Shown here one piece after another: positions 46,050-54,715 of a stretch of DNA of 64,000 nucleotides (positions are counted from its first letter, which is position 1; the number at the start of each line of letters is the position of its first letter). Where the stretch lies: positions 240,797 to 304,796 of the forward strand of contig JAHDWA010000004.1 in NCBI GenBank assembly GCA_023382535.1. Direction: 5' to 3'. Source of the DNA: Anaerolineae bacterium. GTDB lineage: Bacteria; Chloroflexota; Anaerolineae; 4572-78; J111. A program made the position numbers and the translations under genes. Below the pieces are notes generated by a model. The model ran no database searches, was not told the DNA's origin, and saw nothing but the letters and a program-made list of their open reading frames with translations.

Positions 46050-46625
46050 TTAGTTATCGAAGGATTGACATGGACAATCAACGATTGTTTCAAACCATTC
46101 CAGGGGGGATACAGTTTCTTCGGATATTCTGGCCAGCTTGTATGACAGGCCGGTATCACGGCTAATATCCAAATTTCTGCGATTTTTATGAACTCCATAC
46201 CCATCTATTTCCACAGCGCACCAGAAATGCCACGGCGGGCCACCTCCGTTTTCAGAGGCAGTGAATATGCCGAAATCGTGATGAATGTCTTTCTCTGGCG
46301 ATTTGTACTGAGGCACAAGCATTAAAGCAGAGGGTCCATTCCCGCAGTGGCGGCAGTAACCAGACCAGGGTTCAAAAAACCAAATGCCTGGTTGCCCATT
46401 TTCTAGCTTGCCAACAGATAACCAGGGATAGTCTTCATTCCTGCCGTCAATGTTGTAGCGATACAAATGATACCCTACTCCCAGCAAATACATCATCTCA
46501 AGTTTGGACTGGCATAAGTCCATAATTCTGAGAACTTCACTGGCCCGCTCATCCCCAATTGAGGGCACCCAATCAACCCCCATCATATTTTTGCAAATAT
46601 ACTTCATCTGTTTCAAGGTAAGCAT
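46050..46625 (-). CDS. unknown protein with a possible PD-(D/E)XK-like segment
   Basis: This 191-residue protein shows a Cys pair CRHC (about residue 90) and, further on, HFWCAVEIDGYGVHKNRRN followed by DISRD. The pattern strand-EIDG-x-x-H followed by Arg/Asp resembles the active region of small PD-(D/E)XK or DUF559/Vsr-like nucleases, but the preceding Asp strand is not certain. No family is firmly recognised. The stop is five bases from the methyltransferase stop, so a restriction partner is possible. It belongs to a three-gene minus-strand run (47404 to 46050). The start has GGAGA upstream. Confidence 0.55.
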   Translation of the reverse strand: MLTLKQMKYICKNMMGVDWVPSIGDERASEVLRIMDLCQSKLEMMYLLGVGYHLYRYNIDGRNEDYPWLSVGKLENGQPGIWFFEPWSGYCRHCGNGPSALMLVPQYKSPEKDIHHDFGIFTASENGGGPPWHFWCAVEIDGYGVHKNRRNLDISRDTGLSYKLARISEETVSPLEWFETIVDCPCQSFDN

Positions 46626-46683
46626 TTGGCACTGTCTCCGGTAATTATGAGTCTTTCTTGTTCTACTTTGCGGTAGATTAATA

Positions 46684-47094
46684 TCACTCCATAGGGCTGC
46701 TGAGAGTTATCTCGATGCAATTTCCCTCGTAAGTGGTCAACAGTCTCAGCAGCTCCTCCCCGGAAATAAAATGTCCGTCAACTACCAGGGCGGCCAGGTC
46801 AAAGTTACCTCCTACGGTAACGCGGCCCCTCAGCTTGTCGTGCCGCAAACTCCACCGGTCGCCTTCACGAACTAAATACTGGACCGATATTTCCGCCTTA
46901 ATTTTCTCTTTAAGTTTTTCCAGGGCGGCCTCTAAACTGGGGCCGCAAGCGCCGATTCTGTAGCCCGACGACTGATCCTGAGCCTCTACCCCATACTCTG
47001 CTCCCTCCTCCGGGAACACCGGGATTTGCGTGATGGTAAAAGTATGAGGGCCGTCAAAACCGATGAAAGTTTCATCTCTTGGTAATTGACTCAT
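46684..47094 (-). CDS. unknown 136-residue protein
   Basis: This soluble protein opens MSQLPRDETFIGFDGPHTFT and has a beta-rich N-terminal half, then a helix (LEAALEKLKEKIKAEI) and a basic middle segment. No motif is recognised. The start is preceded by AGGAG. It lies 58 bp upstream of the possible nuclease and 31 bp downstream of the 92-residue zinc protein on the same strand, so the three are probably one operon. Confidence 0.6.
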   Translation of the reverse strand: MSQLPRDETFIGFDGPHTFTITQIPVFPEEGAEYGVEAQDQSSGYRIGACGPSLEAALEKLKEKIKAEISVQYLVREGDRWSLRHDKLRGRVTVGGNFDLAALVVDGHFISGEELLRLLTTYEGNCIEITLSSPME

Positions 47095-47125
47095 TTGTTT
47101 GCTCCTGATTTTAATTTATCCCCTC

Positions 47126-47404
47126 TTAAACCTCAGAAGGGTCTCCGATGGCCTGGTCAATTTCGTACTCATCCTTTGGAAAAGCCTCGCCGGTAACACA
47201 GGTAAAGCAGGCGCTCATTTCCATCAGCGCCGACCCTATGACCCAAATCGGCTGGCCGCAGTTGTAGCATCTGCCCCCTCGTTTGTATGCTTGAAGCGCT
47301 CTCTCAAGAGCCTGGGTAATTTCCTCGCGTTTTGCGCCGCGATTGGCCTTGAGATGTAATTTTACGTAATTCTGAAGGCTGATAGGGGTAAAGCCTGCTT
47401 TCAT
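47126..47404 (-). CDS. small zinc-ribbon-like protein
   Basis: This 92-residue protein has a helical N-terminal half with several Lys and Arg and two Cys pairs, CYNCG (about residue 46) and CFTC (about residue 66), enough for one zinc site. AAGGAG precedes the ATG. No known family is recognised. It is the first gene of the minus-strand three-gene run and is divergent from the tagged zinc-ribbon gene at 47,610. Confidence 0.6.
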   Translation of the reverse strand: MKAGFTPISLQNYVKLHLKANRGAKREEITQALERALQAYKRGGRCYNCGQPIWVIGSALMEMSACFTCVTGEAFPKDEYEIDQAIGDPSEV

Positions 47405-47503
47405 AATTGTTTACTCCTTAAACCAGGTAGGCATTATCATTGTAATCCCGCTGTTTTAGCGTCACAATTTCAATCTATAGATTACTTCGGGAGCTACAAG
47501 TAT

Positions 47504-47548
47504 CCCCCTTAAATTTAGGGGGTGATTTTTCATCAATCGTGTTATAAT
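47504..47548 (+). promoter_or_regulatory. promoter box: near-palindrome plus TATAAT before the tagged gene
   Basis: CCCCCTTAAATTTAGGGGG (47504-47522) stands 20 bp before TATAAT (47543-47548). The same layout recurs before the genes at 60,595 and 61,828. Confidence 0.6.
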
Positions 47549-47609
47549 TTACACAGACCTATCTGGCAAATAGTCAAGCTATTGAAGAACATTACCGGGG
47601 AGGTGTGAC

Positions 47610-48143
47610 GTGAGTTGTGTTACCAAGGGTCGTGAGTGTGGCCTGAAGTTTGAAAAGAAAACAGGAGTACCGGCACCGGCAATAGGCTCCCCCTCTGTTA
47701 AATGGGAGAAAGAATACACTCTTGGTGCAAAGTCATATTGTCCTCAATGTGGAGAGGCAAAAAGCAACTTGCGTTGTAGCTCCTGTGGTTTTGGTGACGG
47801 TGCAGTAGAAGACCCTGACCGAAAAATTGTGGTAGATATTGCGGCAAGAGCAAAGCGACTTGAACCAGCGATAAAGTCATTGCAGGACAGATTTCGGCCA
47901 GATACTCCAGCTACTAAGATAGCTCATTTGCTCACGAGCAAAGGCATAGAGATTGAGGATAAGGCTTTCGCTCAGAAGTTCCAACAAGCTGTAGCTGACG
48001 CAGCCGGCCAAGGGGGAACTATAAAGACGGCTCTCGATAAATCAGTAGAGAATTACAGTGAGGATTTATATAAGGAGCTAAATCCCGCCTTATTTCGTGT
48101 ACGAGCGAAATGGAAAGCATTTACCAGTGCTGCTTTTAAGTAG
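47610..48143 (+). CDS. MSC/TGVP-tagged zinc-ribbon protein of unknown function
   Basis: This 177-residue protein starts with GTG and opens MSCVTKGRECG, then KTGVPAP at about residue 18. The same N-terminal pattern occurs at 54,992 and 60,595 on unrelated proteins. A zinc ribbon follows, CPQCGEAKSNLRCSSCGF (about residues 43-60). The C-terminal 110 residues are helical with no recognised domain. The upstream region holds the CCCCC..GGGGG box and a TATAAT. GTG at 47610 has AGGTGTGA upstream rather than a strong site. Function is unknown. Confidence 0.65.
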   Translation: MSCVTKGRECGLKFEKKTGVPAPAIGSPSVKWEKEYTLGAKSYCPQCGEAKSNLRCSSCGFGDGAVEDPDRKIVVDIAARAKRLEPAIKSLQDRFRPDTPATKIAHLLTSKGIEIEDKAFAQKFQQAVADAAGQGGTIKTALDKSVENYSEDLYKELNPALFRVRAKWKAFTSAAFK

Positions 48144-48215
48144 TTTTCTATAGCGCAACCTTGCCAACCATTGCCTATCTTGGAATTTAAGGGCAAACAG
48201 TGGTAAAATTGAGTT

Positions 48216-48695
48216 ATGAGCGGTCATATTGAAGGCTATCTCCTTATCCCCCACGAACTTTTGCACGTCGCCGGCTACCGGCTCGTCGGCAAACGTTGCC
48301 TCTACCGGTGGGGGAATAACTACGTGGTCCCGATTGGCCCTCTGACCCGCGACGAGGAACTGGTAGGGCTGTTATTTCCCTTTGCGGTCTGCCTGGCTGC
48401 CTGGCTCATTCTACTGCCGTTTCCTTTTGCCGCGCTCTTTTATGGCGGCCTAGAGTGGGCTATAGGACTGAGTGTGCTGTTCTCTCTTCCCCTCCTTTAT
48501 GCCTCTACCGCCATTGGCGACCTCAGACGGGCGTACCTGCTGCTTCGGGATAAGCCCGGAAGCAGCTCCACTCCCTTTGACGTTTTCTTTTGGCCGGTGA
48601 TGCCGGAGCACGCGAGGGGACTGCACACTTCATCATTGATTATATTGGCCGGTCTCCTGGTCATATCCGCCCTCTATTTCTTCTTTTTCTCCTAA
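48216..48695 (+). CDS. membrane protein with HExxH-like motif (zincin-like)
   Basis: This 159-residue protein opens MSGHIEGYLLIPHELLHVAG; HELLH fits the HExxH zinc motif of putative membrane metallopeptidases (DUF3267-like). Three hydrophobic segments follow (about residues 50-70, 75-100 and 138-158). A third metal ligand cannot be assigned with certainty. It is 73 bp downstream of the tagged zinc-ribbon gene and may be transcribed with it. Proteolysis near the membrane is a possibility only. Confidence 0.6.
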   Translation: MSGHIEGYLLIPHELLHVAGYRLVGKRCLYRWGNNYVVPIGPLTRDEELVGLLFPFAVCLAAWLILLPFPFAALFYGGLEWAIGLSVLFSLPLLYASTAIGDLRRAYLLLRDKPGSSSTPFDVFFWPVMPEHARGLHTSSLIILAGLLVISALYFFFFS

Positions 48696-49018
48696 AATCG
48701 CCACCAGCCTAGCCACTGCAACACCAGGCGCAGGCCCCACCAGATGAGGCCGAGAATGGCAATGATGCTGGGAATACTCCACAGCAAGGCAATGACAATC
48801 CAGCCCTCTCGATTGCCTGGCCCTTCATAAAACAGCCGCGCTCCTTCTTCTGTCCGGGTGACCCAGGCCAGGGCCGCCGTGCCGATGAGGGCATTAACGA
48901 AGCCGCAGGCAATCGCCCAGGAAGTGGGCAGCCACACCTCGGCAGCAAAATAGGCGCTGCCAAACCAAAGAAGCGCCAGAATAGCAGCCAGCGATAGGTC
49001 TTTAACGACTTTTTTCAT
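48692..49018 (-). CDS. small membrane protein
   Basis: This 108-residue protein has three hydrophobic segments (about 10-28, 35-55, 75-98) and little else; GLIWWGLRLVLQWLGWW near its end is Trp-rich. AGGAG lies before the ATG. It overlaps the end of the HELLH gene by four bases in convergent orientation. No family is recognised. Confidence 0.55.
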   Translation of the reverse strand: MKKVVKDLSLAAILALLWFGSAYFAAEVWLPTSWAIACGFVNALIGTAALAWVTRTEEGARLFYEGPGNREGWIVIALLWSIPSIIAILGLIWWGLRLVLQWLGWWRF

Positions 49019-49120
49019 TTGGGTATCTCCTGACTGTTCAGTTAAAGTGGATTATCAACCTTGCAAACTGCGGGTTTCGCCAACCGGCCTTGCTTGCTGC
49101 TCCAGATAATCCGGGCTAAA

Positions 49121-49462
49121 ATGTGGATAATGAAGCAGCTCAACGATTTAGCCCGCACATTCCGCTATGCCGATGAAGCAGCCCGTCGGAGGCGAATTAC
49201 CACCGCCCTGGTTATTGCGGCTGTCGCCTGTGCGCTAACTTTCTTGACTGCCTATCTCGGATTTATAGCCCTGTCTTTCGTGTTATCCCTGGTTTTTAGC
49301 ATTTCGGCCACGGTGGCGGTAGCGCAAACAAAACCCTTCTGGTGGGTAGTTGACCTTTACACCCCCAAAGATGACGCCTCAAGAAAAGCTCAAAGCCGGG
49401 CAGCTATGGTCATCCTGGTCATTGCGGCTCTCTTTCTCCTCTACTATCTGATTTCCTCATAA
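49121..49462 (+). CDS. small two- or three-helix membrane protein
   Basis: A 113-residue reading from ATG 49121 (or 49130) gives a basic N-terminus with ARRRRITTA, then two adjacent hydrophobic segments (about 25-70) and a third at the C-terminus. The sequence between them, KPFWWVVDLYTPKDDASRK, is polar. No Shine-Dalgarno is clear. No family is recognised; it ends at a perfect 17-bp inverted repeat. Confidence 0.5.
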   Translation: MWIMKQLNDLARTFRYADEAARRRRITTALVIAAVACALTFLTAYLGFIALSFVLSLVFSISATVAVAQTKPFWWVVDLYTPKDDASRKAQSRAAMVILVIAALFLLYYLISS

Positions 49463-49495
49463 CCGGTCACTGAACTTAAAGTTCAGTGACCGGTT
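49461..49495. repeat. perfect 17-bp inverted repeat between convergent genes
   Basis: AACCGGTCACTGAACTT, one base, then its exact reverse complement. It lies between a plus-strand gene end and the minus-strand tniQ end at 49538 and is probably a bidirectional terminator, although no T-tract follows. Confidence 0.6.
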
Positions 49496-49537
49496 CCGCC
49501 GGTCTCTCAAGCCCCCGACTTTCCCTCTTCACACTCT

Positions 49538-50944
49538 TCAGCGCACCCGCGCCCCTTCGGGCGTCCCGGAAGCGGGAAGGGGTGGGGGACGCCGAAGGGC
49601 GAGCCGGGAGGTGGTTGATTCCCTGGACATTCTCAGGAGTTGTGTTACTTCGTTCCTGGGGATACCTCCCTGCCACTTCTGTTGCAATGCCTCGACCTCG
49701 GCCCGCCTGACCAGGGTAAAACGCTGGGGCAGCGCATCCTTTTCCACCTGTTGATGAGTAACCAGAAGGCCGGCTGAAATCAGCCGTTGAATCATCCTTC
49801 CATTCGTCCCTAACACCCGCGCTGCCTCAGCCTCAGTGATGTAAGGGAAACGCGCCCTAAAAATGGTATTATTCTCGATCCGGTGCAGGTGCATCAGCGA
49901 GGGGGTGAGGGCATAGTTGTCCAGCAGATACCGGTTAAACGCTTCCTGGACGAACTGGAGAAGTTGCCACCTTTTTTCCAGCCAGATGAAGTAGATAATT
50001 CCCAGGTCTCGAACTACCTGGCCGTTTGGTTCTCGTCCATCCCGCCGTTTGTAGGCGTCAAGGAAATCGTAAAAACCCTGCGGCCAGTTTAGCATCCCTT
50101 TGAAGGCAGTGGCGTACAAGGTATAGGCTTTGGCCGGATTAAGGCCTCCCCTGTTGAAGCGGGGGAAAGAAGCGGAACTCATATTGGGAGGCCGGTAGAG
50201 GTAGTTCCAATCAGAGCGGATTCCCATCACTGCCCAGCGCAGCCCATCAAGGAGCCGGTAAAGAGAGGGGGAAGGTTCTTTCGGCAGCCCGTAATCTCCT
50301 TTCACCGGCGGGGTAAGGCCCACCCAGGATTGGATAATGGCCTGGACCAGCATCCCAAACTCATCTTTGGCTGTACTGACCGTGGAAGCTCCGGTCAACT
50401 CAAAGTGGCACCTGGGACATCGGTTTGCCACGATGTCCCGGATAGCAAGGCTTTTTTCACAGCCAGGACAGCCCTGAATTAACAGGCATTGGTGCCGGAG
50501 GCAGGCGGCGACGGCCACCGGCATCCAGCCAACGCGATGGTAAGCGGCTTCCGCGAGGCAGGCAGGGCAAAATTGAGCATCGGAATTAGACCAGGTGTGC
50601 TTGCGGATGAGAGAAGTATTGCCGACAAGAACTACCTGTCCACCTGGCAGCGTAAGAGTGTGGCAGTCATCATCAGACAAAGCAATCACGCCCAGGAAAC
50701 GATGCTCGGTAGCGGTATACAACTCGACGGGATCAAGCCGGGTCAGGGCCGCGAGGTGTTCATACGTGGCCGGCTTAGTGGGACGCTCTACAATGTCTTT
50801 ATCCCTGCCCTCTGTACATACCCTGCGAATGATTGCAGGCGAACTATAGTGGTTCAGTTTCGCCAGCCGAGCCAGCAGCGAGGGCAAAGATTCGCCCGGT
50901 AGCAGCGGGCTTCGACGGACTAAAGTTGAGAGATGATTGCTCAT
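49538..50944 (-). CDS. tniQ: TniQ-type target selector of the tns operon
   Basis: This 468-residue protein opens LVRRSPLLPGESLPSLLARL, the TniQ signature. Zinc-ribbon pairs are FCPACLAEAAYHRVGWM, QGCPGCEK and NRCPRCHFE (about 120-185). A helix-turn-helix-like segment, ITEAEAARVLGTNGRMIQRLI, lies near residue 370. It is the last gene of the tnsA-tnsB-tnsC-tniQ operon, 94 bp after tnsC. That gap holds a 16-bp hairpin ending 7 bases before the start codon. It is the second TniQ of the element. Confidence 0.88.
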   Translation of the reverse strand: MSNHLSTLVRRSPLLPGESLPSLLARLAKLNHYSSPAIIRRVCTEGRDKDIVERPTKPATYEHLAALTRLDPVELYTATEHRFLGVIALSDDDCHTLTLPGGQVVLVGNTSLIRKHTWSNSDAQFCPACLAEAAYHRVGWMPVAVAACLRHQCLLIQGCPGCEKSLAIRDIVANRCPRCHFELTGASTVSTAKDEFGMLVQAIIQSWVGLTPPVKGDYGLPKEPSPSLYRLLDGLRWAVMGIRSDWNYLYRPPNMSSASFPRFNRGGLNPAKAYTLYATAFKGMLNWPQGFYDFLDAYKRRDGREPNGQVVRDLGIIYFIWLEKRWQLLQFVQEAFNRYLLDNYALTPSLMHLHRIENNTIFRARFPYITEAEAARVLGTNGRMIQRLISAGLLVTHQQVEKDALPQRFTLVRRAEVEALQQKWQGGIPRNEVTQLLRMSRESTTSRLALRRPPPLPASGTPEGARVR

Positions 50945-50951
50945 AGATTTT

Positions 50952-50995
50952 GGGTTACTGCTCTCCTCTCCATCGTACCAGGAGAGCAGTAACCC
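50952..50995 (-). promoter_or_regulatory. 16-bp perfect hairpin in the tniQ leader
   Basis: GGGTTACTGCTCTCCT (50952-50967) and its exact reverse complement (50980-50995) enclose a 12-base loop. On the minus strand it lies just before the tniQ ATG (50944) and holds the only purine-rich GGAG sequence of the leader, so it may limit tniQ translation or end tnsC transcripts. Confidence 0.6.
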
Positions 50996-51038
50996 CTGCC
51001 TCTTTTTTTCTAAGATGCGGTTGCTTCTATCCTGGTTA

Positions 51039-52043
51039 TTATTGGGTACTCAGCGTGTTAGACAGCGATGGATTGGGTTTCTTGCGGCTTTTCTTGGTTT
51101 TCTTATCCCCGCTGTGTGGCTTTGGCGCAGGCGGGGTGAATTGGGTGTCTGCCGGTTGGGAAAATGGGTCAACCTTATGAGCCAGGTGTTCGGCCAGCTC
51201 CGCCTTGAAAGCAAGGGATAGGGTCGCCAGGTCAATGGCAGCGATGCCGCGCTCTTCGGCAAAGCTCATGGCGCTGCGAGCCAGGTTCATCACATTGCCC
51301 ACTACCCCGTCTGTGGCGTAATGAATCCGATACAGCATCTCCGTGCGGGTAACTTCGGTGGAGAGCCGCTTTTCCATCGCCTGTTCCACGTGTTCCATAA
51401 AGCGGGCGAAGTCCTGGACGGTCTGCGGCCTGGCTTCGTCCCAGGCGAAAGGTTCCAGGACTTCCCTCGGGCCGAAGAGACGCGACAGTTCGGGATTGGC
51501 CCGCAGGATCATCTTCACTTTGCCCTTGATACCCACTACAAGAAAGGGCTTGCCTGTTTTCTTAATGAGTGATTTCAGCCAATCCGAGACCTTGGCCACA
51601 ATACGGTTGGTGTCGCTGTCCACCAGGTTGTGAAAATCATCCAGGATGACCAACTCCACCCCACAATCCTGGATCAGGTTGGTCAGCCGCATCGACAGGC
51701 TGCCCGCCGTGCCCTTGTTGTAGGCCGGGTCGCCCATTCGCTGCAAGGCATTGGTCGCCGCGTCCTTGATCGTCGCCGGTGAGGGCATCTCCATATAGAA
51801 GACGGGGATACGCCGGCCTTGCTCGCCTTCGATGGGTGGAAATCGCTCGGCATACGTCCTGACCAGGGTGCTTTTGCCTGTACCGGGGTCGCCCTCGATA
51901 GCCATACAGCGCGGCTCCCCCGCCAGCTTGGACAGGCGGCGGCGTCTCTCGATTTCCTGGTACAATTTTTCCAGACGGGGATAGTGGATCATCGCCGCGT
52001 TGGCCCGCTCCAGTGAACTCATTACCTCGGTATTTTCCGTCAT
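51039..52043 (-). CDS. tnsC: TnsC/TniB-type AAA+ transposition regulator
   Basis: This 334-residue ATPase has Walker A IEGDPGTGKSTL (about 49-60) and Walker B VELVILDDFHNL (about 129-140), with a sensor-like Arg region near LSRLFGPREVLEP. It bridges TniQ at the target and TnsB at the transposon ends. The Pro/Lys-rich C-terminus (TPPAPKPHSGDKKTKKSRKK) may contact TnsA-TnsB. Its start overlaps the tnsB stop by four bases, so the two are coupled. Confidence 0.9.
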   Translation of the reverse strand: MTENTEVMSSLERANAAMIHYPRLEKLYQEIERRRRLSKLAGEPRCMAIEGDPGTGKSTLVRTYAERFPPIEGEQGRRIPVFYMEMPSPATIKDAATNALQRMGDPAYNKGTAGSLSMRLTNLIQDCGVELVILDDFHNLVDSDTNRIVAKVSDWLKSLIKKTGKPFLVVGIKGKVKMILRANPELSRLFGPREVLEPFAWDEARPQTVQDFARFMEHVEQAMEKRLSTEVTRTEMLYRIHYATDGVVGNVMNLARSAMSFAEERGIAAIDLATLSLAFKAELAEHLAHKVDPFSQPADTQFTPPAPKPHSGDKKTKKSRKKPNPSLSNTLSTQ

Positions 52044-54037
52044 TGACCACTCCCTCCGTTGCTGCTTCTGGGCCGGTCATAGGTAATCCCCCACCCCTCG
52101 TCTGAAGATTCTGGGGGGAGGATAATTTCGGTGCGGGGCGCGGGAAGCGCCGGAGAAGATACCGGCGGCTCCGGCAGCGCCGGTGGGGTGGTCGGTTTCT
52201 GGTCCGCCAGGCTGGGAGGCTGCCCGCTGCCGTCCCACCGGGCCAGGCGAGACCGCGAGCGAGTGCGCTTGCGGGAACGAGCTGCGTCGACTATCTCCTG
52301 GATAGCTCGCTTGGCCTTGCCCAGCGCCACCAGGTCCACTTCGTCCTGCTGTTCGAGGAGATAACGGCGAATGACCTTGTGCTTCCACAAAGACAGGCCC
52401 ACGGTATAACCCTCGTCATCGTTAGCCGGGACGGTGATGTAATCGCCGCTGAAGTGGTTATAAACGTGTATCCGGCTCAGATCGCCGGGGTGATACTTGA
52501 CTTTTACCTCCTCACCTTTCTTTAGGTTGTTACGCAAATAAGCCAATTCGGGGGAATTGTAACGAATCCGGTTAATATCAATGCCGTAAGGATTGACGCT
52601 GCGCTTCTCCAGCCGCCCCAGCAAAATCAGCAGTTCCTCGGCGCTGCCCGGCCCCCGGGGCTGGAAGCCGTTTTCAATGACCCGCTCCCACCGCCGGGCC
52701 GGGATTCCGTCCAGCCCCTGGTGAAACTGCTCGGCGTAAATGTCCACAAAAAAGATATTGAGGATAGCTTCAGCTTCGCTCAGGTAAATACACGCCTGGT
52801 TCTCGCTGTCGTAATCGCCGCGTTTCATAATGTTGGAGAAAGTTGTGCCGGGCAGGGTGTGAACGAGCGCGGCGCTTGAAAGCATAAACCGCTCGATTTT
52901 GCCCTTGTAGTGAGGTGTGCGAATAGGCGTGTGTTCGAGAACCATATTCAGTTGCAGGCAGGCGTCGGCCAGGCTGAGGTTGATAAATTCTTTGCCGTTG
53001 TCCGTAACCAGGGTGAACGGGATGCCATAGGCAATCCAGTCGTGCGCTGTACCGTATTTCTCCCTGGTATTCCCCTTGGGGCGAATAGCGTGGTAGAGAC
53101 ATTCCATCACCGCATAGTAACTGGGCGGCTCGAAACCCAGGTAGTAGCCAAGCGGGTAGGACGTAGCAACATCCATACAGTCGGTCAGAGTGGCGCGGCC
53201 CAATGGCAGGTTGTCCTGGTCATCAATCACGATCAGGTCAAGCCGGGTGTGGTCAATCTCCACCCGCTCCAGGGGCAGTTCCGGGCGCGGCCCCTGGCCG
53301 AATTGGGTGAACTGGCGCTCGGCGGCTCGCTTGCCGTGTTTGGCGGCGAACACCTCTTTGAGGTCCAATGCTTTGACGCGGCGCTCGATGGTCGTCCTGG
53401 CCGGCAGTTTCAACTTTTCCTGGGCTGGGCGCACCAGGTTTTCTTGCTGGATACGGACGGCAATTTCGTGCCGGAGGTCATCTATCGTCTTTTTTTCACG
53501 GGCGAAATATTTATCCTTGATGACCGCGTCGATAAGGATGTTGACTTCAGGTTCTACTCGCCACGTGCCCTTGCCGCCCTGTTTTTCGGCGTGGGTAGCC
53601 AGGGCGCGGATGTCACGCCCGCTCCCCTCGTAATCGGCCAGCCAGCGGTAGACGGAGGCCGCGCTAATTTTTTGCTCGTTTGTCTTGTTGAACTCTTCCA
53701 CATAGTCGATGACATCCTGGCGCGTGCGAGGCCGGTCCAGCAGCGGCTCGATGACCCTCAAATGGAACTTGGCCGCCGCCCTCGCTTTCTCCGGGTAGTC
53801 GGCCAGGTCGGTGTGTATAGCTGCAATACCCGTTGGTTTGACGTGTTTGCCTTCCAAAACAAAAAGTAGGTGACCGTCATAGAGGTCTGTAACGAGATCG
53901 GACAGGTTGACGATGAGGGCAGCGCCGGTCATTATATTTTCAAGGTTGACCTGGTGATCTGGCAGGAGTCGCTTGATTTCAAAGGTGGTGTCGCGCCATC
54001 GGATCAGTTTCCCGGTTGAAAAGTAGTGGGTGCTCAT
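52040..54037 (-). CDS. tnsB: TnsB-type DDE transposase
   Basis: This 665-residue transposase has helix-turn-helix domains in its first 240 residues and a DDE catalytic core: Asp262 in VEIDHTRLD, Asp346 in TLVTDNGKEF and Glu382 in YKGKIERF. It binds the repeated sites at both ends and joins 3' ends to target DNA. The C-terminal tail is Arg/Pro-rich. It overlaps tnsA and tnsC by four bases each. Confidence 0.92.
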   Translation of the reverse strand: MSTHYFSTGKLIRWRDTTFEIKRLLPDHQVNLENIMTGAALIVNLSDLVTDLYDGHLLFVLEGKHVKPTGIAAIHTDLADYPEKARAAAKFHLRVIEPLLDRPRTRQDVIDYVEEFNKTNEQKISAASVYRWLADYEGSGRDIRALATHAEKQGGKGTWRVEPEVNILIDAVIKDKYFAREKKTIDDLRHEIAVRIQQENLVRPAQEKLKLPARTTIERRVKALDLKEVFAAKHGKRAAERQFTQFGQGPRPELPLERVEIDHTRLDLIVIDDQDNLPLGRATLTDCMDVATSYPLGYYLGFEPPSYYAVMECLYHAIRPKGNTREKYGTAHDWIAYGIPFTLVTDNGKEFINLSLADACLQLNMVLEHTPIRTPHYKGKIERFMLSSAALVHTLPGTTFSNIMKRGDYDSENQACIYLSEAEAILNIFFVDIYAEQFHQGLDGIPARRWERVIENGFQPRGPGSAEELLILLGRLEKRSVNPYGIDINRIRYNSPELAYLRNNLKKGEEVKVKYHPGDLSRIHVYNHFSGDYITVPANDDEGYTVGLSLWKHKVIRRYLLEQQDEVDLVALGKAKRAIQEIVDAARSRKRTRSRSRLARWDGSGQPPSLADQKPTTPPALPEPPVSSPALPAPRTEIILPPESSDEGWGITYDRPRSSNGGSGQ

Positions 54038-54672
54038 AGGACCGCCGTTGGTAAGCTAACGGGTGAATTGGCCGAAATGGAGGCGTTATCTAACGGAATG
54101 ACGATTTGATGGTAATATGCCAACTGCATCAAGGCGACAAAGACATCGGTAGGAGGGAGCGAGGCAGCCGCTTGAAGCTGATTGACCGTCAACGGAGCAG
54201 TCGCGTCGTGGAGAAGGGCCAGGACGTGACCTTTTGTCTCCGGCCTGACCTTGTAGCAGGCATACCGCGTCAACAGCTTCACGTTGCTCAGACGAGAGCC
54301 TGACCGGATGTGGGTGTCGGTGACAACCGCAAACTGCCAGCCCAGGCGAGCGCAGTATTCGTCGGCGGCGGCGAACTTGGGCCGGTTTTCAGCGGTGTCT
54401 ACCCGGTCGTGAGGTTTGCAGTCAACAAGAATATCCTTTTGTCCGGCCCGGACCACGTGGAAGTCCGGGGTGTAGCCGTGCTTTTTGCCTTCGTAGTTAT
54501 ACTCGATAGTGAGCGGCTGCTCCTCAAAGCGAGTGACACCCGCTTCATAGTCCAACAGAAAGATGTAATCACGCTCAATGGTCGACTCGAAAAGAATCAT
54601 TCGCTTCATTTTGAGTGAGGGAAACTTGCCAATGATGTTGTTTCCCCGGTTGTACACTTTTCTGACCGGCAT
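54034..54672 (-). CDS. tnsA: TnsA-type endonuclease
   Basis: The start chosen is ATG at 54672 (MPVRKVYNRGNN), because GGGAGG stands seven bases upstream; a longer frame to 54759 would include the promoter. The 212-residue product shows ESTIERDYIFLLDYE (Glu candidates 29 and 33), YTPDF (Asp70) and VDCKP (Asp84, Lys86), the restriction-like active site of TnsA that cuts the 5' ends. A winged-helix-like C-terminus (LTVNQLQAAASLPPTDVFVA) follows. It allows cut-and-paste rather than copy-in. First gene of the tns operon. Confidence 0.9.
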   Translation of the reverse strand: MPVRKVYNRGNNIIGKFPSLKMKRMILFESTIERDYIFLLDYEAGVTRFEEQPLTIEYNYEGKKHGYTPDFHVVRAGQKDILVDCKPHDRVDTAENRPKFAAADEYCARLGWQFAVVTDTHIRSGSRLSNVKLLTRYACYKVRPETKGHVLALLHDATAPLTVNQLQAAASLPPTDVFVALMQLAYYHQIVIPLDNASISANSPVSLPTAVL

Positions 54673-54715
54673 AAAGACCTCCCTTCGATTGTTAATATTG
54701 GTTGGATTTTGACAA

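Noticed and set aside
52910..53869. 319-residue plus-strand frame over tnsB
   Set aside because: The DDE motifs are on the minus strand; this frame is a shadow.
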